A program made the translations under genes and the position numbers. DNA of 64,000 nucleotides from Microplitis mediator. Lineage: Eukaryota; Arthropoda; Insecta; Hymenoptera; Braconidae. This document shows positions 21,843 to 32,563 of this stretch, piece after piece (positions within the stretch are counted from its first letter, which is position 1; the number at the start of each line of letters is the position of its first letter). A model generated the notes under the pieces. That model did no database searches, was not told the origin of the DNA, and saw nothing but the letters and a program-made list of their open reading frames with translations. The stretch is from positions 20,216,331-20,280,330 of the forward strand of contig NC_079970.1 in the NCBI RefSeq assembly GCF_029852145.1, given 5' to 3'.

Positions 21843-22848
21843 TTATAAGAACAAAATATTTAACATAAGCCCGCGTTGAAAAAAAAAATAAATTAAAAGT
21901 ACAGACACGTGACTGTGTAACAGAGCAGTTACTGTTAATGAGTAAAAAGAATAAAAAAATTAAACGATAAACAGCGAAAAAAAAATGAAAAATTTATTTA
22001 AACTTCACTACTAATAAATTATTTTATTTTCCTTAATTCATCACGCTTTACACGGATCTTATTACAATTTTGACCTAATTAACGATATTTTTAATTGAAT
22101 TACTATGGGCTGTGGATAAGAAAAAGCGTGTGGCAGCACAAGATGGTCTTTGTAATGAGTGTGAAAAGAAAAAAATATCTTTCGAATTAGAGTAAAAAAA
22201 AAAAATTAAAGAAGGGAATAAAGAAGAAGAGAAGTAGAATGAGTTCGCGGTGCTCCATTATTGTTATCTTACAAACGAATCGCAGAAAGACCAATTTAGT
22301 TGGGTGGGAGGAAAGAAGACCAAGTCGTATAGAACAGTAGACCTGTAACCTCTTCCTCATTCACCTACTCCAGTACTTTAGTTTCAGTCCGTCCAGAAGA
22401 ATAAGCCAGTAAGACGCGAGTTGAATACGCGAACGCGAAGACTTAAATAATAATAATAATTATAATAATAATAATAATGATAATGATGATAATAAAAATG
22501 GGTAAAACTGAAACGAATGAACGAACGAGCGATAACGTTTGCCACTGCGAGTAAGAAGAGACTATAATAAATGCTCTTATTCTTTATTTTCTCCATTCAT
22601 TTAGTTTCGTTTACTTTTTTTTTTTATTCTTTCTTCCGCATTCTCTTTTGTTCAATTGCACACATTTCCCCATTCTCTTACTTCCACTGACATTTCATAC
22701 CCACACACTTGAACGGTAAATTTACTACTGCCGCACGCGTCCATTCGTTGCGATAAAATTTCATCATAATGTACTATTAGTTCGTGCAGAAAAAAATTAA
22801 CACTAAATAATAAGTAAAAAAAACTGAAAACCGCCTGACCCTGCGGGC
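21843..22848. other. Intron, low-copy sequence with trinucleotide run
   Basis: ATA/ATG trinucleotide runs at 22446-22496. Otherwise AT-rich or AG-rich sequence without a recognised feature. The open frame on the minus strand here translates the trinucleotide run. Confidence 0.4.
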
Positions 22849-23455
22849 CAGCCCTAAAACTTCCCGCTGTTTTCGAGCTTAGGGAGCTCGAAATCATTAC
22901 TACTTGTAAATTTTTGAATTCTTTAAGCTCAAAAATTAGTTAGGCCGATAAAACATACCTTCACTGAAAAACTATAATTTTTGTCCGACGATATCTTTGG
23001 ATGGAATGAACCGATTTGAACGTTCTTGGTGGCAACCGCAAGGGCTCAACAAGACTTAAAACTGATTACATTTTGAGGTGAATCGGGCAAGTGGTTTATA
23101 AGTTATACGCAAAAAAACAAAAACAAAAAAAATTTTTAATTTTTATTCTTCGTATAACTCGTAAACTACATGACCGATCTACTCCAAAATCTAATCAATT
23201 CTAATTTTTGGTGAGCCCTTTCGATTGCCACCAAGTACGTTCAAATCGGTTGATTCGTTCCAAAGATATCGTCGGACAAAAAAATGTTCACACAAACACA
23301 CACACACATACACACGGACGTCCATCCGGGAATAGTCAGTAGCTTCCTAGGACCTCAAAACGTCGACATCTGATGAAAACTTGATTTTCGAAATTCGGAC
23401 CAAAACCAATAATTCTTCTTTTTTTGAAAATTTGAAATTTTCTTAGCGGGAAATT
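22849..23455. mobile_element. GGGCCAGCCCTAAAA dispersed repeat (copy 2, uninterrupted)
   Basis: Runs from GCGGGCCAGCCCTAAAAC through AGGGAGCTCGAAATCATTAC, GTCCGACGATATCTTTGG, TTCGTATAACTCGTAAACTA, GTGAGCCCTTTCGATTGCC, a short interrupted CA tract (23285-23315) and CGTCCATCCGGGAATAGT, ending TTCTTAGCGGGAAATT. The interior has an inverted pair (GTCCGACGATATCTTTGG and CCAAAGATATCGTCGGAC). It serves as the intact reference for the split copy at 15540-16985. Confidence 0.8.
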
Positions 23456-26400
23456 AAAAATAAAAACAAAACAAATTGATACAACATAAAAAAAACCATG
23501 AACATGAAAAAATAAAAATCGAGTGTCGATTGAGCGCTTCGGCCAATTTCGATTGCACGCGTCGTTGGAATAACGAGATAGTTGGTCGAGTTATTTCCTC
23601 CTCGTTCATTAAATAGTTAAAAAAAATTTTTGAAAATAAATAAAATAAAAAAATGAAAAATGTAAACGATGATAGAGTGATTTTACATAGAAATTTCATT
23701 GGGGTCGAGCAGTACTGCCACATCAAAGCTTGTTACAGTTTCAGGATTTTAGAATAAAAAAATTTCCCAGCGGCCATAACACAACCGGACATTCATATAT
23801 AAAATACAAATATAAATACATGTATGTATATATGGACAGTTAAATAAATCGAAAGGTGAAAGTCGAGTTTTCTCTCTAGTAGATGATCCAGTGGTTGAAT
23901 TATTCCAATGGGAATACAGTGTTTCATAATGAGTCAGTATCTCCCCTCGGATTATTCATCGATCCTGGGTTTAATTAATTATCGGGAAAATGATAGTCGA
24001 CATCTCATCCCGGCGTCCCGAGGAACGCGAATACCAGTTAGAGTGTTGCGTCCAAAATAACACCATATACAATAACTTGTCGCCTGTCTAACAGAGTTTC
24101 AAATTAATTAAAACGGATTTCACATTGAAAATTTACACACACACATGTCTATATACATTACAACCAACTGAATAACGACAATACTTTTCCATATTAAAAA
24201 AAAAATTTCTCAATGAGTTTATTAATTAATTAATTAATAAAAAAATCAGTGTGCGATAAATCAAAGCGGGTGTTACGCCAAAAGAACAAACAAGTTGCCA
24301 AGCCACATACTAGACCCGTGTGACTTATCCGCGCAAGTGTTTCCAAGCTTTACGCTCAACTCCTGAAGGGTTTACAAAGAAAAAAGAAGACACAGTAACC
24401 TGTAAACAAATCCCATGGAGACAAAAGCAGACGCAGGAGACGCTGGAGACAGAGACAGTGTAAAGAGAAAACCCGGGACAAAGAGCGGAGGTTTGAAGGG
24501 GAGTTTAACGTAGACCGGCAGATAGGAAGAACCAGAGTAGAGGCAAGTCAAGTAAAGGCAGGGCAACTTGAAATACGGGCTAAGTGTGATTGCACATGGG
24601 GCGAGTAGCGAGGCACGTAATATATTCACATACTCTTAGCATAGAGACAGCTCTCCCGACGGCCATATTGTTTGGAGTAAGCTACCAGTGCTGTGTGTAT
24701 GTGTACCTATCAGCCAGCTCCTAGGAGATCCAAGAGCACTACCAGAAGCATGCCGCTTTGGTGATAGCGATGCTGCTGCTGGTGGAGGTGATGCTACTGA
24801 AACAAAGTTTCCGGGTGTATTTAAACTTTTATTCGAAAACTTTTTAGTAACTTGCCACCAGCAACCAGCAAGCATCCTGAGCTAGCGTACCCAGGGCTTG
24901 GGTTTTAAAAGACACGCCGTACCGGTTTGCATTGTCTACTAAGGGAGTGTAGGAGTCTGCCACTCTAGGATATTTTAAACGATGCCTGGTAAATTTCAAC
25001 GAGGTCGAGACCATAGCTCTTCTGGGAATTATATATGTGGTCTATATAGATATAAATATATAGAACCTAATGCTAACTGTCGTTAGAGTGAATACTGTAG
25101 ATAGATAACAGATAGACAATGACCAATCGTCGAACGCCTCTGCTATCGTGATAGCCGATAGCGAGCTGGAGTAGAGGGTAGGTAATTGTCGCGTTGGTCA
25201 CAGACCATCACTCTTCACCTAGATAACTGTCGTGCTTTCTCTATTTTTCCGTACCGCTCGTTATTTTCCCGTCTAGCCGTACAACTCCTCGATTATCGAC
25301 GACGCTATTTTTACGTCTCGTTTCATTGAAACGATCGCTTTCAACAGACTTAACATTAATCAGACATCATCGCACACGCACACACGATAACCAAACGCCC
25401 GCTTAAATAATTAGCCAAACTTTTCCCATTATCATTAATTTATTAATTAGAAAAAACTTTTTTTTTGTTGGAAAAAAAATGGGAAAATAAGTAAATTAAA
25501 ATTGAAACTTTTAAAAAGTATTCATCAAGTTATAAAAAAATAATATAAAGAAAATGATAATAAAAAGTGTTAAAAAAATGTTTTTTTCCCAAGTAATTTT
25601 TTATTCGCGTTGAAACAAGTTGAAGAGTTGCCTACGGGCATAGTACACCAACTCTATCTACTCTGTAAAAAGTTAAAAAATAAATAAAAGAAATGAAAAA
25701 AAAATATAAAGACAAAGAAAGAATGAACGAGTTGTAAAAAAATATATTTTTTTAGGAAGGGATGGGCTGTAAGTGTCAGAGTTTTCTCATCCTACGACAC
25801 GTGTACGTACATTGACAATAAGTCGAAAAAAAACAATAATAATAATAATAATAATAATTTACAAACAAAAACAAACAAGAGAGAAAGAGAAAGATAGACG
25901 TAGAGTAGTGAACATGACGCGAAACTATATAGCCCGGTTGTGAATACAGAATTATCGCCTTTGAAACTTTCAATCTAGCGTGTAAACAGGCCATGCGTCC
26001 CTCGGGACTTTATACCCCGAGCCTCGTCTTGTATATTTTTTTTACTCGAGCATTATGCACAAAGTATGCATTTTAAATTTAAACCGGCATACTCCGATTA
26101 CGCGTTTTGATGTCACTAAAAAAAAAAAAAATATATACAACAACAAAAACGAATTTTCATAAGCGACTAGAGGCCTGACATTTATCTATTTCCTATTCTG
26201 TTATAATTTTAATAAAAAAAATCTACACAATTTTTTTATTTTATTTCCTACGGCACTATATAGTCTTTTGTGTGTGTTATTGTGTAATATAAATCGATGC
26301 TATGTATGACAAAATTATCAATATATAATCCATTTCACAATACCCTATTTCCATTCACTAACCACAGAATCATTTTACCTCCGTATATTTAATGAGTAAT

Positions 26401-26799
26401 TCGCAATTAATGTTATCACTATTTACAAAACAATGCATTAATATTATTACTATATATTTTTTTGCATGATCAATGTTCACATATTTACACACAACCAATA
26501 ACAATAATTATCACAATATAATAATATTTATTAATTAATTAATTAATTAATAATAGTAACAGTTATTAGTAAATAATTAAAAAAAAAAGAAAATTAAATG
26601 TTTACGACTTTGTATGGTGTGGAATAGCAACAGTGCATGATAATCCACAAGCACAATAGTTCAATTGATAGACAATTAAAAAATAAAAAAATATATATTT
26701 ATATATATATTTATTTGTTAATAAATAAATAAGTTAAAATGCACGCAAGGACTCGCAGCTGGAACCTGGTAGATGAGGTGTCCTGATGTTAATTTTCAG
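23456..26799. other. Intron, low-copy, with a more GC-balanced island at about 24000-25330
   Basis: The segment 24000-25330 has a more even composition than the rest of the intron and no inverted repeats, and includes a GCTGCTGCTGGTGGAGGTG stretch at 24770. Frames on both strands at 24636-24885 have no recognisable domain. This could be a regulatory island or an unrecognised alternative exon. From 25440 to 26790 it is very AT-rich with AT repeats and finishes in TTAATTTTCAG. Confidence 0.35.
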
Positions 26800-26952
26800 G
26801 CAAGCAACAGAGCACCCCGACGCCACCAAGAAGACCAACGACAATATGGCCGGCTGTTTACAATCCTTATCACCCGAAAAGGACAGAACGACCGCCGACG
26901 AGCCACAAAGAAGTCGAAACACGCGAAAGAAAACTTCACGGAGCCAGCACAG
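26800..26952 (+). CDS. Ig-superfamily gene, exon encoding proline-rich basic stalk
   Basis: Starting after acceptor AATTTTCAG and completing the split glycine codon, the exon reads KQQSTPTPPRRPTTIWPAV, then YNPYHPKRTERPPTSHK and EVETRERKLHGAST, and ends with one base of the next codon at donor G|GTGAGG. It is 153 bases, phase 1 at both sides. The text lies between the Ig3 linker and the C-terminus, where DIP/lachesin proteins have a low-complexity stalk. The Pro/Thr/Arg-rich run suggests an extended, possibly O-glycosylated segment. Two other frames are also open through most of the exon, but only this one joins the linker exon in phase. If the intron were retained, translation would add about 22 residues (ending in five phenylalanines and a lysine) before a stop, giving a short alternative tail. 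Confidence 0.8.
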
Positions 26953-27950
26953 GTGAGGAATCATCACCATTCTGCCTCTTACCCTCATCTGCTTCAATAT
27001 TTTTTTTTTTTTTTAAATGAAATAATGATTTTTTAAAATTCTTGCGACCCTGAAGTAATAAAATATTATTTTTTATAAATAATAAAAGTAACTAGACCCT
27101 TGTTTCCTATTATCTATCCCTGCTCATATGATCCATATCACAAAGCTTTTTTTTTGTAAACTATAAAAAAAAGGTCAAAGGAAAGGTGATTGCGATACAC
27201 TATTCTGCACCATGCACTGTCGCATTCCCGTTCTATTATTTCGCATAAGCACAAGCTCACAGACGGCAATTCCACTACTTTGTAAATATAAATATATATA
27301 TATATTAGTGTTTAGTGTGTATGTGTGTAGGATGCCAAGTCTCACTCTTACTTGTAAGGATCTGGTTCCCGTTTTCACGCGCTCTTTGTATTATACTTAT
27401 CAAGACACATTTATATACATTTTAACCACATCGGCACATATAAATACAAATACTCCTCTTGTTGTTATTGTTATTAGTTATTATTATTATTATCATTATT
27501 TTTTTCTTCTTCTTATCAAGCTGCAATATTACGCTGGAAACGTGAGTTTGTGGTGTAAAAACTCGTGATGAAAATCAAAATACGTATAACTAAAAGCACT
27601 AAGATATCAGAGCTTACTTTGATAATAATCAACTCATTTATTTATTATTATTTTAAACCCACTGGCTATAAAAAATTTAATTTAGATTTTTTTATCACGT
27701 ACTTGAGATTTTTTTTTATTAAAAAGTTAATTGAAATCATTTTTTCAACGCGTTTAAGTAATAATAAAAATATTAATTATTAATTTTAAGTTTTATGTTT
27801 GCTTTCAGTGTAAATTTATTTTTAAGAAACATTTATATATATTTACTTTTCATTACTCGAGTCTATTTTATTTCAAAATTTTTTTTTTAATTTAAATAAA
27901 TACGAAATTTTAAATTATAAATATTTGACTTTTGTTACTGTGGAAAAATA
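26953..27950 (+). other. Start of the 17-kb last intron
   Basis: Donor GTGAGG followed by low-copy sequence, AT-rich after 27470. The frames seen here (for example 27212-27568) have no recognisable domain. Confidence 0.4.
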
Positions 27951-28745
27951 TATAGGGGAGGGTGGGGCAGAGCGGCCCCCCTAAGCCAATTATTATTTTT
28001 TGTGGCTTTCAACCATAAGATCACTTTACTTTTGTCCTATTTCGAACAAATTTATAGACATTTTGCCAAAATTCTGAAAAAAAATTTTTTTTTTTTGTGG
28101 GGCAGAGCGGCCCCCCTTCAAAAAGTGATAAAAAAAATTTTTTTTTTCGTTTTTTTTTTTTTTAAATTGTTTTCATCATTAAGAATGTATTTCTTCCTCT
28201 TGACAACTATTTTTGGTTTTATATTACTCGAAAAAAATTTTTTAAAGCGTAAAAAATCGTTCATTCTCGATTACCTTAATTACTAATTGTTATTTAAGAA
28301 AAAAAAACATCAATTCTATAATTTTACTTTATTTCAAAAATTTATCAACTAAAAAAAAAATTTTAATTTTTATAAATTTTTAGTGACCAAATTTGCCTCT
28401 TACATAGAGAAACGGCCGAAAAATATGAAAAAATAATTTTTTCGGAAGTTCCGGCTGGTCCATTTTGCCCCAGGTGTTATGTGTAGGGCTAGAAATGTGG
28501 AATTATACTAATTTTTTTTTAATTTGACGATAAAAATATGAAAAAATCACTTTTTCAAAATTTTGGGCTTGTCCATTTTGCCCCAAATGTCATGCGTAGG
28601 GGTAAAAATGCGCAAACATATCGGATTTATAGTAATAAGTCGAAAAAAAAAGAATTTTTTTTTTGGTCAAAATTTCAGGGGGGCCGCTCTGCCCCATGGG
28701 GGCCGCTCTGCCCCATGGGGGCCGCTCTGCCCCACCCTCCCCTAT
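27951..28745. mobile_element. Element with GC-rich ends GGGGAGGGTGGGGCAGAG (copy 2, longer)
   Basis: Nearly identical to the element at 8000-8642 over most of its length, with TATAGGGGAGGG at the left and CCCTCCCCTATA at the right. It differs in two ways: an extra segment around 28472-28590 bounded by repeats of TCCATTTTGCCCCA, and a terminal GGGGCCGCTCTGCCCCAT unit present three times in tandem at 28679-28735. The close match suggests recent activity. No transposase is encoded. Confidence 0.9.
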
Positions 28746-29028
28746 ATGTTATATATATATAAATTAAATTAATTAAATGTTTAAATTACCTCAATACACT
28801 ATGTCTGATTAAAATAATCCGTATTCATTAATGTATTTATGTGCATGTATATGTACATGTACATGGTACAGATGAGCAGCTAAAACGTATTTTAACGCGC
28901 GGGATTTTGAATTTCCATATTCTAGAGATTTGGTAACGTTGATTTGAAATGGTTTGCATGATAAATCATAGAGACGATGAGCAAACCAGTAGATAGCGTG
29001 ACGGACCTAACCACTAACACACATACAC

Positions 29029-29059
<31 letters not shown>

Positions 29060-29986
29060 AAATACATTTACATTAATACACAAGTCATCCAATTTTCCAG
29101 GGCATGCATACATATTTTTTGCATTAAAAGTGTTCCTTCTAAATGTCAACGAGGACACAATATACTTTTGTCTGAACATTACTTTTTATTTTTTCATTTA
29201 TATTTTTTTTTAAAGCAGTAGTAGCTGCTACAGTGGTAGTAACGGAGCAGTACTACTAGTACTAGTAGTTCCTTCAGTGCTTTCTCTCAGAATATATTAT
29301 CCAATAAAATAGTGATAGGATGGCTCTGAAAAGTCGTATGGACGTTCTAAAATAAAACGAATGAAAATGGAAAAAAAAATAAAAATTTAACAAAAAGCTA
29401 CCGGTGAGGGACTAGTGTTTCTTTTGCAAGTGTATGTCTACCTAGGAAAAGCGATACGTGCTCTAACGTACTTTAGTCATACTTTATTCATGTTCGTCTA
29501 CAGACAAAAAATATATAATAAAGAAAAAAAAAACTTGGGCTTAGACCGGACTCACTTTTCACTATCACTGTAACTTGAATACTATGCCGTCCAATGAGCT
29601 GAGGTTTTTTTTTTTTTTTATGAAAAAAAAAAAATGATAATAAAAAAAAAGTAATGCGGATTTTTTGCATCTTTATTTTTTAATAAAATAGATATTGCGG
29701 TAGAGAGGAATTTTTTTTATTTATAAAGAAGATAAAAATCTATTAGTAGTGAGGCGAAATTCACGAGGGAAATTTGTAGAAGAGAATGCGTAGATACCGC
29801 TGGATTCATGATCGAAGAAAAGTTGTATTATAAAAGTTTAAAACCTGATATCTGCAGTGATGTTAAAACTAAAACAACTATATCATCAATAATAACATGG
29901 TATAATTTAAAATAAGCTTCTTAAATAATTTATATCAATATTTACCGATATTTTTAATGGCTTTATTACTGCAGTATAATAATTTA
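28746..29986. other. Intron, low-copy and simple repeats
   Basis: A TATATA run lies at 29029-29060, and a run of CAGTAGTAGCTGCTAC / ACTACTAGTACTAGTAG-type trinucleotides at 29216-29270. No exon. Confidence 0.4.
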
Positions 29987-30073
29987 TACACTGAGAAAAA
30001 AAATAACTATTGTGAAAACAATTTTTTTCGAGTAATAAATCGATATAAATTATTGCATTATTAATTTCATATC

Positions 30074-30833
30074 TACGCAGTAAAAAAAATTTTGTAAAAA
30101 TTAACACAAGACTGTGTGTTAAATCAATAATTTACACAAATTTTTATGTCGTTTTAACACTATTCATTTGTGTAAAAAAAATTAACACATTTACTTGAAG
30201 ATCGGAACGTTTTTCAGGCAACGAAAATGAAAGTAATTCATGAAATTTGTGTCTAGAAGCGAATTTAGGGGAAATTGGGGGTGGCCTGTCATTTTCGGGT
30301 GACGTGCGAAACATTTCCGAAATCTAGATCCTGTAGATTTTTTACTTTTCATTTCTTTTCTCTTATTTTCGTTCCGCGAAGAACGTTCCGATCTTCAAGT
30401 ACATGAAAAAATGTCAATATTCTCGGTTACTGGTTCTAAAACTTTAACACATTAAAATGTTATTTGCAATACACGTAAAGTGTTAATTTAAAATTTTTAT
30501 TTGTGTTATTTTAATACTTATAAAAATTTATGAATATATAAACTCAACAAGTGACTACAGTAAATTTAACACATTCTTTGTGGTACTTTAATTCATTAAC
30601 ATGCGCTCTGTGTTAAAGTAACATTTTAAAAGTGTTAACATTTGTTTGAACTGTAATACTGAGTTAATGTTACTTTTGTTTCAATTAACATTTTTTTGTG
30701 TTAAAAATGAACTGATCGAACAACACAAATATTTGTATGTTAAATTAACACACAAAAATGTCAAATATTTAACATGAAATTGTTAACACAGACTTTTCCT
30801 TTACACAAATACGAAAAAATTTTTTACTGTGTA
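30074..30833. mobile_element. Nested ACGCAGTAAAAAAAATTTTG / TTTTTACTGTGTA element of AACACA units
   Basis: TACGCAGTAAAAAAAATTTT faces AAAAAATTTTTTACTGTGTA. Units such as TGTGTTAAA and TTTAACACA alternate throughout. TA lies at both borders. It is related in text to the elements at 15935-16602, 53024-53406 and 53576-53810. Confidence 0.78.
30191..30402. repeat. Innermost inverted repeat, arms ACTTGAAGATCGGAACGT
   Basis: TTACTTGAAGATCGGAACGT faces AACGTTCCGATCTTCAAGTA. Arms are about 25 bases with unrelated, less AT-rich sequence between (GGGGAAATTGGGGGTGGCC). The text does not resemble its host element, so it is probably an insertion. Confidence 0.7.
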
Positions 30834-31028
30834 GCGCGAAAAATCTTTTTTTGACAGAAGAAAGTCAAAATTTATTTGCACTACTGCAAAATATCTTGAC
30901 ATTAACTTGACTTTCTTCGATTAAGAAAATTTTACACCAAAAATATAGTATATAAAAATTTTTAATAGCATAATTTCTTGTGGTACGAATATACAATGAT
31001 TCGAAAAGATTTTTTTTCTCTCAGTGTA

Positions 31029-31812
31029 GAATTTAATTTGTAATAAGTAATTTTTTTAAATTAAATAAAATGAGTTCAATTGTAAAAACTAAATGAATCT
31101 TTGAATTTATGAATTGCTAAGAAAAATAACATCCGAATTATGATAACATTTAAAAAAGTCTAATTTAACTTTATTAATTTACAGAAGAAAATTAAAAATT
31201 AAAATTTCTATCATCAAATTTTTCATTTAATTTAAATTCTTTGAAAATTCTAATTAATTATGTAAATATTATTTGAAAACTTTATTATTATTTATAAAAA
31301 AAAAAAAAAAAAGCTGTTCTTTTTATATGAATTGAGTCCACTTTTAAAAATAAATCGTCTTATAAAATTCATTCTACGGCAAATTTACTATGAAAATATT
31401 CAACTCGAGATGGTATTTAATAAATTTTAATTTAACTTAAATAACTTATTAAGTAAATTATTAAGCTTAATACTTATTAAAGTAAAAAAATAAAAAAAAG
31501 ATAATTAATATTTATAATTAAAACATTTCAACGAATTCTAATTATTTATTAATCCTTTATTATCTGAAAATTTTACCTCCATAAAATTAAATAATTTAAA
31601 GTCATGGTTTATTTAAATTTAAGTGAAACAAGTTTTAATTTCATAAGTAAATTCTGTCATTAAATTTACTTGATATTCAAATCGACACTTGATTAATTTT
31701 TATTCACTTGAGTCTACAATATCTCAATAAATTGCACCATTTTATTATTTTTAAGAAACAAAAAAAAATTACTTATCACTTCTAAATTTTTTTTTTTCTA
31801 ATACTTCTGTAA
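31029..31812. other. Intron, AT-rich, nothing recognised
   Basis: Plain AT-rich sequence with A and T homopolymers. Confidence 0.4.
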
Positions 31813-32176
31813 ACTGTAAAAAAATTTGGTATGAAATTTGTCCTCGAGAACTTTACAAGGCCGTGTAGTGTGAAATAATGGTGTGAATTATCCATCCCTG
31901 TAATGTTAACATGGTGTAATCTACTTTTTTTACACCATTCAGTGTTACTCGTTATAATTTCGATTAATGAGCAACAAACGATCATTGAATATTTTTAACT
32001 TAATCAATAACTACATTAAATTTATGTATGTATTAAATATTATTTTGAACGCTTGACGGTGTAAAAATTACAATTTATACCACCTAAGTTTAACACGATA
32101 TATGGTGTAATTTTCATACCAAAATTTTTACACCGAGTCATTTACACTACACCGGGTCCAAAAACTTTTACAGTGC
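31813..32176. mobile_element. CACTGTAAAAAATTTTGGTG family, copy 2 (internally deleted)
   Basis: ACTGTAAAAAAATTTGGT and GAGAACTTTACAAGG match the left arm of the element at 9541-10310. TTTACACTACACCGGGTCC and CTTTTACAGTGC match its right arm. At 364 bases it lacks roughly half of the interior of copy 1. Confidence 0.75.
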
Positions 32177-32238
32177 ACGGATATATAGAATTTCTTTACC
32201 AAATTTAGATAAAAATTAGCGCCAGTGGGACTTTTCAC

Positions 32239-32537
32239 ACACGGAGAAAAATGTTGGCTCAAAACCTACCAATTTTTATTATGCTGTCGACCAAACTTAA
32301 AACAGAAAGTGAAGCATCCAAAAATTTATTATGCTCTTATGAAAAATTATTATGCCGCATCACAATTATTATAATGTATGGAAGTATTTTTTATTAAATC
32401 TTATCGATAAGTGTCTCACGCGTAGTAAGCATCATGATACAGTATAATAACTTTTTGGATGCTTCACTTCCTGTTTCAAGTTTGGTCGACAGCATAATAA
32501 AAATTGCTAGGTTTCGAGCCAACATTTCTCTCCGTGG
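32239..32537. mobile_element. CACGGAGAAAAATGTTGGCTC element (relative of 15719-16727)
   Basis: CACGGAGAAAAATGTTGGCT faces AGCCAACATTTCTCTCCGTG. The inner arms TGTCGACCAAACTTAAAACA and GAAAGTGAAGCATCC match the complement at 32450-32490. The same end sequences occur in the insertion at 15719-16727. Confidence 0.8.
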
Positions 32538-32563
32538 CAGTACTTCCTATAGAATTTATATAT

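Larger units (their letters stand above)
29987..31028. mobile_element. CACTGAGAAAAAAAATAAC element with TA borders, carrying two nested insertions
   Basis: TACACTGAGAAAAAAAATAA at the left faces TTTTTTTTCTCTCAGTGTA at the right. Inside lies a complete TA-bordered element at 30074-30833, and inside that an inverted repeat at 30191-30402. Confidence 0.7.

Noticed and set aside
22446..22596. 70-codon minus-strand frame with Y/H runs
   Set aside because: It translates an AAT/ATG trinucleotide run and AT-rich flanks.
26734..27036. Minus-strand 87-codon frame and plus-strand frame in another phase over the stalk exon
   Set aside because: Both are shadows of the stalk exon, which only fits the linker exon in the frame KQQSTPTPP.
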